Assembly: GCA_934655935.1 (NCBI GenBank)
Contig: CAKUHJ010000004.1
Location: 1 to 36,605 of the forward strand
DNA: 36,605 bases
Direction of reading: 5' to 3'
DNA from: an uncultured Oscillospiraceae bacterium
GTDB taxonomy: Bacteria; Bacillota; Clostridia; Oscillospirales; Oscillospiraceae
How positions within the stretch are numbered: position 1 is the stretch's first letter; each line of letters begins with the position of its first letter. The notes beneath the pieces were generated by a model. The model was not told the origin of the DNA, ran no database searches, and saw only the letters and a list, made by a program, of their open reading frames with translations. Both the position numbers and the translations under genes were made by a program. Below, in pieces: positions 32,262-36,605 of the stretch.

Positions 32262-32428
32262 TAGGGCAACGCCGCACAATTGCGCCGACGCGCTTCGGCG
32301 GATCTTTTCCGCCAATTCTTCGGTTTGAGAAGTTTGAAATACATACAGTATTCCTGCACTTTTCGAACCTTGACTTGACGAAAAATCTCTCGTCGAATCT
32401 GCTTGCCGAATTGTACGGCGTTGCCTTA
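32262..32428. mobile_element. MITE-like repeat with 20-bp terminal inverted repeats
   Basis: TAGGGCAACGCCGCACAATT (32262-32281) and the inverted right end 32409-32428 match at 18 of 20 positions; both ends begin with TA. The 167-bp element has no transposase. Inside are a GGCGGA...TCCGCC hairpin and a conserved-looking TTCAAACTTCTC/AAGGTTCGAAAAG stretch that I recall, from memory only, as a repeat in Oscillospiraceae genomes. A 66-residue frame across it (32256-32456, - strand) is probably not a gene. Confidence 0.6.
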
Positions 32429-32465
32429 GTATATCACGGATTTGTGAAGAAATCATGGCCAGAGC

Positions 32466-32501
32466 AAAAATTTCGCCGCTCTGCCGGGCGGGCAGAGCGG
32501 C
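32466..32501 (-). terminator. Terminator of prfC
   Basis: On the - strand a perfect 11-bp stem (GCCGCTCTGCC / GGCAGAGCGGC, loop of 5) is followed by GAAATTTTTGC. It begins 8 bases after the prfC stop and separates it from the repeat and thioredoxin gene. Confidence 0.88.
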
Positions 32502-32508
32502 GGTGAAG

Positions 32509-34092
32509 TCAGCTCACGGTTTCCGACAGCTCGAGGCCGGGATTGCGCTTGAGAATATAGTCGATGGACCAGAGCGAGGCGAAGACCAGAAGGCTCCTTC
32601 CGCGGTAATCCTCCAGAAGCTCCGCGTCGGAGGTCAGGTTCAGCTCCTTGAGGTCTGTGACCGGCGCGGCGGTGATGAAGCGCAGCTGCTCGTACGGCAG
32701 ACCCTCCATCCGCAGCTCCACGCCGTATTCCGCGCGCATGCGGTACTGGAAGACGTCAAACTGCAGCGTGCCGACCACGCCGACAATGACCTCCTCCATG
32801 CCGGAGTTCGGCACCTTGAAGATCTGAATGGCGCCCTCCTGCGCAATTTGCTCCGTGCCCTTGATGAACTGCTTGCGCTTCATGGAATCCTTGGGGCTTA
32901 CGCGGCAGAAGTGCTCGGGCGCAAAGGTCGGGATGCCGCCGAAGCGGAATTTTTTGCCGGGGGTGCAGATGGTATCGCCGATGGAGAAGACGCCGGGATC
33001 GAAAACGCCGATGATATCGCCGGCGTAGGCCTCGTCCACAATTTCACGCTCGGAGGCCATGAGCTGCTGCGGCTGGGAAAGGCGCATTTTCTTTCCGCCC
33101 TGCACGTGGTAGTATTCCGCGTCGCGCACGAACCTGCCGGAGCAGATGCGCATGAACGCCAGCCGGTCCCGGTGGGCCTTGTTCATATTGGCCTGAATTT
33201 TAAAGACAAAGGCGGAAAAATCGGGGCTGAAGGTGTCGATCACGCCGCAGTCGGCCTCGCGCGCAAGGGGGCTGGGCGTCATGCGCAAAAACTCCTCCAG
33301 AAACGGCTCCACGCCGAAGTTGGTCAGCGCCGAGCCGAAGAAGACCGGCGAAAGCGCGCCTCTGCGGACCTCGTCCATGTCAAATTCGCGCCCTGCGCCC
33401 AGAAGCTCCACGTCCTCCTGAAGCTGGGCGTGCTTTTTCTCGCCCAGAAGCTTGGCGACCTGCGCGTCGTCCAGGGAGATTTCCAGCTTTTCCGCCCGGC
33501 TTTTGCCGGATACGCCGGAGAAGAGCAGCAGCTGCCCCGCGCGCCGGTCGTACACGCCCCTGAACTCCTTGCCGGAGCCGATGGGCCAGTTGCAGGCGTA
33601 GGTTTCAATGCCGAGCTCGTTTTCCAGCTCGTCCAGCAGGTCGAACGGGTCCTTGCTTTCCCGGTCCATCTTGTTGACGAAGGTGAAAATCGGGATATGG
33701 CGCATGGCGCAGACCTTGAAAAGCTTCCGGGTCTGCGGCTCGACGCCCTTGGCCCCGTCGATGACCATAACGGCGGAGTCCGCGGCCATCAGCGTACGGT
33801 AGGTGTCCTCGGAGAAGTCCTGGTGGCCGGGCGTATCGAGAATGTTGATGCAGAAGCCCTCGTACTGGAACTGCATGACCGACGAGGTCACGGAGATGCC
33901 GCGCTGCTTTTCAATCTCCATCCAGTCGGAAACGGCGGCGCGGGAATTCTTTTTGCCCTTGACCGCGCCGGCCTGCGCGATGGCCCCGCCGTAGAGCAGG
34001 AATTTTTCCGTCAGCGTTGTTTTGCCGGCGTCCGGATGCGAAATAATCGCAAAGGTTCTGCGCCGGGAAATTTCTTCTTTGAGCGTCGCCAT
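32509..34092 (-). CDS. prfC: Peptide chain release factor 3
   Basis: The 527-aa GTPase has P-loop SHPDAGKTTLTE, switch-region RGISVTSSVMQF, DTPGHQDFSEDTYRTL, NKMD, and the RF3-specific N-terminal RRRTFAIISHPDAGK. Domain order and length match RF3 rather than EF-G or LepA. RF3 removes RF1/RF2 from the ribosome after peptide release. Start ATG 34092 has GGAGG 7 bases upstream. Promoter at 34179-34207. The leader contains an AUG-UAG start-stop in the same frame, described separately. Confidence 0.95.
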   Translation of the reverse strand: MATLKEEISRRRTFAIISHPDAGKTTLTEKFLLYGGAIAQAGAVKGKKNSRAAVSDWMEIEKQRGISVTSSVMQFQYEGFCINILDTPGHQDFSEDTYRTLMAADSAVMVIDGAKGVEPQTRKLFKVCAMRHIPIFTFVNKMDRESKDPFDLLDELENELGIETYACNWPIGSGKEFRGVYDRRAGQLLLFSGVSGKSRAEKLEISLDDAQVAKLLGEKKHAQLQEDVELLGAGREFDMDEVRRGALSPVFFGSALTNFGVEPFLEEFLRMTPSPLAREADCGVIDTFSPDFSAFVFKIQANMNKAHRDRLAFMRICSGRFVRDAEYYHVQGGKKMRLSQPQQLMASEREIVDEAYAGDIIGVFDPGVFSIGDTICTPGKKFRFGGIPTFAPEHFCRVSPKDSMKRKQFIKGTEQIAQEGAIQIFKVPNSGMEEVIVGVVGTLQFDVFQYRMRAEYGVELRMEGLPYEQLRFITAAPVTDLKELNLTSDAELLEDYRGRSLLVFASLWSIDYILKRNPGLELSETVS

Positions 34093-34137
34093 GTAAATAC
34101 CTCCAGAGTCAGATTCAGCTTCGGGTGCGGTCGATTC

Positions 34138-34157
34138 CTACATGGGTGACCCTCCTC
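34138..34157 (-). promoter_or_regulatory. Start-stop (AUG-UAG) with strong ribosome site in the prfC leader
   Basis: On the - strand AGGAGG (34151-34156) is 7 bases before ATG (34141-34143), which is immediately followed by TAG (34138-34140). It lies 51 bases upstream of and in frame with the prfC start, with no other stop between. A ribosome initiating here would terminate at codon two. Confidence 0.6.
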
Positions 34158-34178
34158 AGATTTGTTCATAACCAATTT

Positions 34179-34207
34179 AGTTTACCACAGCTATGCGGAG
34201 AATACAA
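34179..34207 (-). promoter_or_regulatory. Promoter of prfC
   Basis: On the - strand TTGTAT (34202-34207) and TAAACT (34179-34184) are 17 bp apart. The predicted start near 34172 places the start-stop element in the transcribed leader. Confidence 0.7.
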
Positions 34208-34224
34208 GCGTTTATGCCAAAAAA

Positions 34225-34435
34225 GGGCGCGTTCAGAGTGAACGCGCCCGGGACCGTCGAAAAACTATGATATGCAGCTCTGCAGCTGAGCAGCGGGGGT
34301 AGTGTGAAGGGGGCAAAAAGCCCCCTTCGCGTTCAATCAGGCGGTTTTCTGGACTTTTTGAAGTTCAGAAAACCGGGCTCAGCGGGGCGAAAAGACTGTT
34401 TCGACACGCTGGGCGCGGTCACTCTGAACGCGCCC
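34225..34435. repeat. Nested inverted-repeat element between prfC and glycerophosphodiesterase genes
   Basis: Two 25-bp self-complementary blocks (34225-34249 and 34411-34435) are inverted copies, 24 of 25 matching. Inside, GTCGAAA (34255-34261) matches TTTCGAC (34399-34405), and GCTGAGC (34285-34291) matches GCTCAGC (34377-34383). Two strong hairpins lie within: GAAGGGGGC/GCCCCCTTC (34306-34328) and CGGTTTTCTG/CAGAAAACCG (34342-34375). The left block on the - strand is followed by TTTTTT and probably acts as terminator for the gene at 34449. No coding frame is convincing here. MITE-like or a structured RNA; the 34093-34448 gap otherwise holds only the prfC promoter and leader. Confidence 0.65.
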
Positions 34436-34448
34436 ATGGAACGTATGC

Positions 34449-35261
34449 TCAGGCCTCTGGGTCGAAGGTTTCAAAGATCGGGATGCTTCCGGCGGCCTCG
34501 GCCTGGCGGAGATCTTCGCGGCTGCGGAGCGTCCAGCTGACCTCCTGCGCGCCCCAGAGCGAGACGGCAAGGCGCGGACTCAGCCGCCTGCGGTCCTCAA
34601 AGCGGTAGGCGATGAAATCCGGAACCGTCAGGAAGTTCAGAAGCAGATTTCCCGCCGCAAAGCGCTCCAGCGCGTTCGGAAGCTCCTGCTTGGTAAAGCG
34701 CGTGGACAGCTGGCCCCGGCAGATCTGCGGGCGGAGCTTTCTGACGTCCCGTACGGCGAAGGGATCGAAGGATTCGATGCAGAATTCTCCCTCGTAGCGG
34801 TCCAGCCGCTCACAGACGGCTTTGGAGAGCGCGTAGTGGTTGCCGTTTGCGGTTTTCAGCTCGATGATCAGAGGCGTGGCGTGCTCGAAGAGGGCCAGAA
34901 CCTCGTCGAAAAGCGGAACGGGCTCGTCCGTGCCCTCCAGACGAAGCTTCCGGAGCTCTTCCAGCGTCAGATCCTCGATGTTTCCGTCCACATTTGCGCA
35001 GCGGCGCAGCGCGGAATCGTGAAACACGGCGAGCGTGCCGTCCTTCAGAAGATGCACGTCGAGCTCCGCGCCCCAGCCGTGCTCGATGGCGCGGCGGAAG
35101 GCCGGGAGGCTGTTTTCCGGAATCTGCGGCTTATCGTGATAGCCGCGGTGCGCATAGCGGTAGGCCTTCAGCAGCGCCCACTTCGGGTGCCGGCTCCGGC
35201 AGCGGAGCGCGAGCAGATACAAAAGCAGCAGCGCAAGGAGAATCAAAGCGGCAGCCTGCAC
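34449..35261 (-). CDS. Membrane-anchored glycerophosphodiester phosphodiesterase
   Basis: A single N-terminal membrane helix (3-20) precedes a GDPD TIM-barrel: YAHRGYH (H38), PENSLPAF (E49), GAELDVHLLKDGTLAVFHD (E66, D68, H81), and PLIIELKT, then FCIESFDPFAVRDVRKL. Enzymes of this group hydrolyse glycerophosphodiesters to glycerol 3-phosphate and an alcohol, possibly from lipids or teichoic acids. Start codon is GTG at 35261 with AAAGGA 9 bases ahead. It follows the MFS gene by 26 bases, suggesting an operon. Confidence 0.9.
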   Translation of the reverse strand: MQAAALILLALLLLYLLALRCRSRHPKWALLKAYRYAHRGYHDKPQIPENSLPAFRRAIEHGWGAELDVHLLKDGTLAVFHDSALRRCANVDGNIEDLTLEELRKLRLEGTDEPVPLFDEVLALFEHATPLIIELKTANGNHYALSKAVCERLDRYEGEFCIESFDPFAVRDVRKLRPQICRGQLSTRFTKQELPNALERFAAGNLLLNFLTVPDFIAYRFEDRRRLSPRLAVSLWGAQEVSWTLRSREDLRQAEAAGSIPIFETFDPEA

Positions 35262-35287
35262 AAAATCAGATCCTTTCTTATTTCCGC

Positions 35288-36604
35288 TCAGTCGTCCATA
35301 TCCTCAAAGGCCGCAAGGCCTTTTTTTCCGGCGGCCTTGCTGTCGCCGTGGCGGACGAAGAGCATGGTGACAAAGCTCATGGCCACAAAGAACGCAGCGT
35401 AGGGGAAGAGCACGCGGTAGTCGATTTTCTGCATGAGCGTGCCGGCCAGCATCGGCGTAATGACCTGCGCGGCCATGGAGGCGGTATAGTAATAGCCGGT
35501 GAACTTGCCAATGTCCGAGCCCTTGCACATCTCAACGACCATCGGCAGAGAGTTGACGTTGATGGCGGCCCAGGCGAGGCCCACGAGCGCGAAGACCACG
35601 AACATGACGAGGTTGATGCTGCTGTAGAGCGTGGTCAGCACATAGCCGAGCGCGAAGCAGACCGTCAGCAGGACGACGCCGAACTGGATGGTGCGCTTGC
35701 GGCCGATTTTTGCGGCCAGTGCGCCGATGGGGATGTACGAGACGATCGCGCCGGCCGTCGCAATCAGAAGGCAGCGGGACGCGCCGCCCAGCCCCTGACC
35801 CATGACCTGGTCGACGTAGGTGGAAAACCAGGTGGTTACGCCGTTGTAGCCGATGAACCAGAGCGCAATGGAGGCCAGCAGAAAGCCAAGGCTCCGCCGG
35901 ACCGGCGCGGGCAGGACCTCGTGGCCGCTGCCGTCGCTTTCGGCAAGGTTCCATTCCGGGTGCGCCTGCTCCAGGGCCTGGTTTTCCGCGGTCAGCTTCG
36001 GTTCCTTCACCGTCAGGAACAGGACGCCGACCGAGACGAACATGACCGCCGAAACCACCAGGAACAGCGGCTGATAGTTAAAATGCGCGGAGGCGCTGAC
36101 CTGCGTCGTGGGGCAGAGCACCGCCGCCACCGCCAGGTACAGCATGCCGCCGACCGCGCCCATGAGGTTGATGATGGCGTTTGCGCGCGAGCGAAGGGGC
36201 TTCGGCGTCACGTCCGGCATCAGCGCGACAGCGGGGGCGCGGTAGGTGCCCATGGCGATGAGAAGAAGCCCCAGCACAATGACGAAGGAGGCAAGCTTCA
36301 AAGAGCTGGGCTGGGCGGAATAGCTGTTGTCCAGCAGCGGCAGGAGGTTCATCAGAATCACGGCGCAGCCCGTGCCGAAGAGAATAAAGGGCATGCGTTT
36401 GCCGAGCCTTGTATGGGTCCGGTCGGAAAGAGAGCCGAAGAACGGAAGCAGGAACAGGGCGAGAATGTTGTCCGCCGCCATGATCGCGCCGGAGAAGGTT
36501 TCATTCAGATGGAAGGTCTTTGTAAGAATCAGGGGAATGACCGTGTCGTACATCTGCCAGAAGGCGCAGATGGACAAAAAGGCCAGGCCGACAAGAATCG
36601 TTCG
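35288..36604 (-). CDS. MFS transporter, sugar-type (partial, 5' end outside window)
   Basis: The frame stays open to the window edge (RTILVGLAFL precedes the TTG at 36577), so the true start lies beyond it. About twelve membrane helices are visible, with the MFS loop GSLSDRTHTRLGKRMPFILFG between helices 2 and 3 and a second-half copy GALAAKIGRKRTIQFG. The FWQMYDTVIPLIL start and LSDRTHTRLGKRMP loop resemble SLC45/GPH-like disaccharide transporters. A large internal hydrophilic loop (about 199-227 from the TTG) separates the halves. Substrate unknown; the neighbouring phosphodiesterase hints at a glycerophosphodiester or sugar, but this is weak. Confidence 0.88.
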   Translation of the reverse strand, partial: RTILVGLAFLSICAFWQMYDTVIPLILTKTFHLNETFSGAIMAADNILALFLLPFFGSLSDRTHTRLGKRMPFILFGTGCAVILMNLLPLLDNSYSAQPSSLKLASFVIVLGLLLIAMGTYRAPAVALMPDVTPKPLRSRANAIINLMGAVGGMLYLAVAAVLCPTTQVSASAHFNYQPLFLVVSAVMFVSVGVLFLTVKEPKLTAENQALEQAHPEWNLAESDGSGHEVLPAPVRRSLGFLLASIALWFIGYNGVTTWFSTYVDQVMGQGLGGASRCLLIATAGAIVSYIPIGALAAKIGRKRTIQFGVVLLTVCFALGYVLTTLYSSINLVMFVVFALVGLAWAAINVNSLPMVVEMCKGSDIGKFTGYYYTASMAAQVITPMLAGTLMQKIDYRVLFPYAAFFVAMSFVTMLFVRHGDSKAAGKKGLAAFEDMDD

Positions 36605-36605
36605 C

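Noticed and set aside
32256..32456. Possible 66-residue protein on the - strand
   Set aside because: It spans the MITE-like element end to end with no ribosome site or family; most likely repeat sequence that happens to be open.
1..36605. tRNA, rRNA, riboswitch, phage or transposase genes
   Set aside because: None could be recognised by eye on either strand; short structured RNAs may have been missed without a covariance search.

Overview
The window looks like the chromosome of a high-G+C, spore-forming gut-type Clostridia, most likely an Oscillospiraceae/Ruminococcaceae relative. The reasons are a SpoVT C-terminus at the left edge, S-layer-homology (SLH) proteins, lipoproteins with Gram-positive lipoboxes, strong GGAGG ribosome sites, and LplABC-type transporter genes. 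This is judged by eye; no taxonomic search was run.

Layout. (1) 3-368: end of spoVT. (2) 430-23129: a carbohydrate-utilisation island of four transcription units around one GntR/LacI-type (AraR-like) regulator at 5278-6354. Unit a, leftward: an Ldh2-family dehydrogenase and two SLH-anchored surface proteins. Unit b, rightward: a GH4 NAD-dependent glycosidase. Unit c, leftward: a large beta-helix lipoprotein, a KDPG aldolase with a C-terminal glyoxalase-like domain, and a KDG kinase. Unit d, rightward: a Gfo/Idh/MocA oxidoreductase, LplB/LplC-type permeases, an LplA-type binding lipoprotein, a lipoprotein sharing a domain with the SLH proteins, an arabinose/fucose-isomerase-like protein, and an SGNH esterase lipoprotein. 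(3) 23205-25770: a PfkB sugar kinase translationally coupled to a BceRS-like two-component system. (4) 25852-27874: DUF4153-type membrane protein, small YozG-like regulator and DUF2975-type membrane protein. (5) 28164-29051: an HTH regulator with 15-residue Gly-rich repeats. (6) 29175-31688: phosphate acetyltransferase and a MATE exporter. (7) 31728-34092: a ferredoxin-thioredoxin-reductase-like protein with thioredoxin, a MITE-like repeat, and release factor 3. (8) 34225-36604: a nested inverted-repeat element, a membrane-anchored glycerophosphodiesterase and an MFS transporter that runs off the right edge.

How it fits together. Transporter plus GH4 enzyme recalls the Bacillus subtilis lplABCD set, and KDG kinase plus KDPG aldolase are the last two steps of uronate catabolism. 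I infer that the island imports and degrades a uronic-acid-containing, probably acylated, oligosaccharide. A palindrome close to AACTTATCCGGATAAGTT lies at all four island promoters and is probably the operator of the AraR-like repressor. The regulator and the GH4 gene are transcribed from divergent promoters placed symmetrically around a different 16-bp-arm palindrome.

The least ordinary parts are: an unrecognised domain shared by three surface proteins with different anchors (SLH or lipid); a beta-helix/NlpC-P60-like fusion lipoprotein; the aldolase-glyoxalase fusion; the operator set; and an in-frame AUG-UAG start-stop with a strong ribosome site in the leader of release factor 3.
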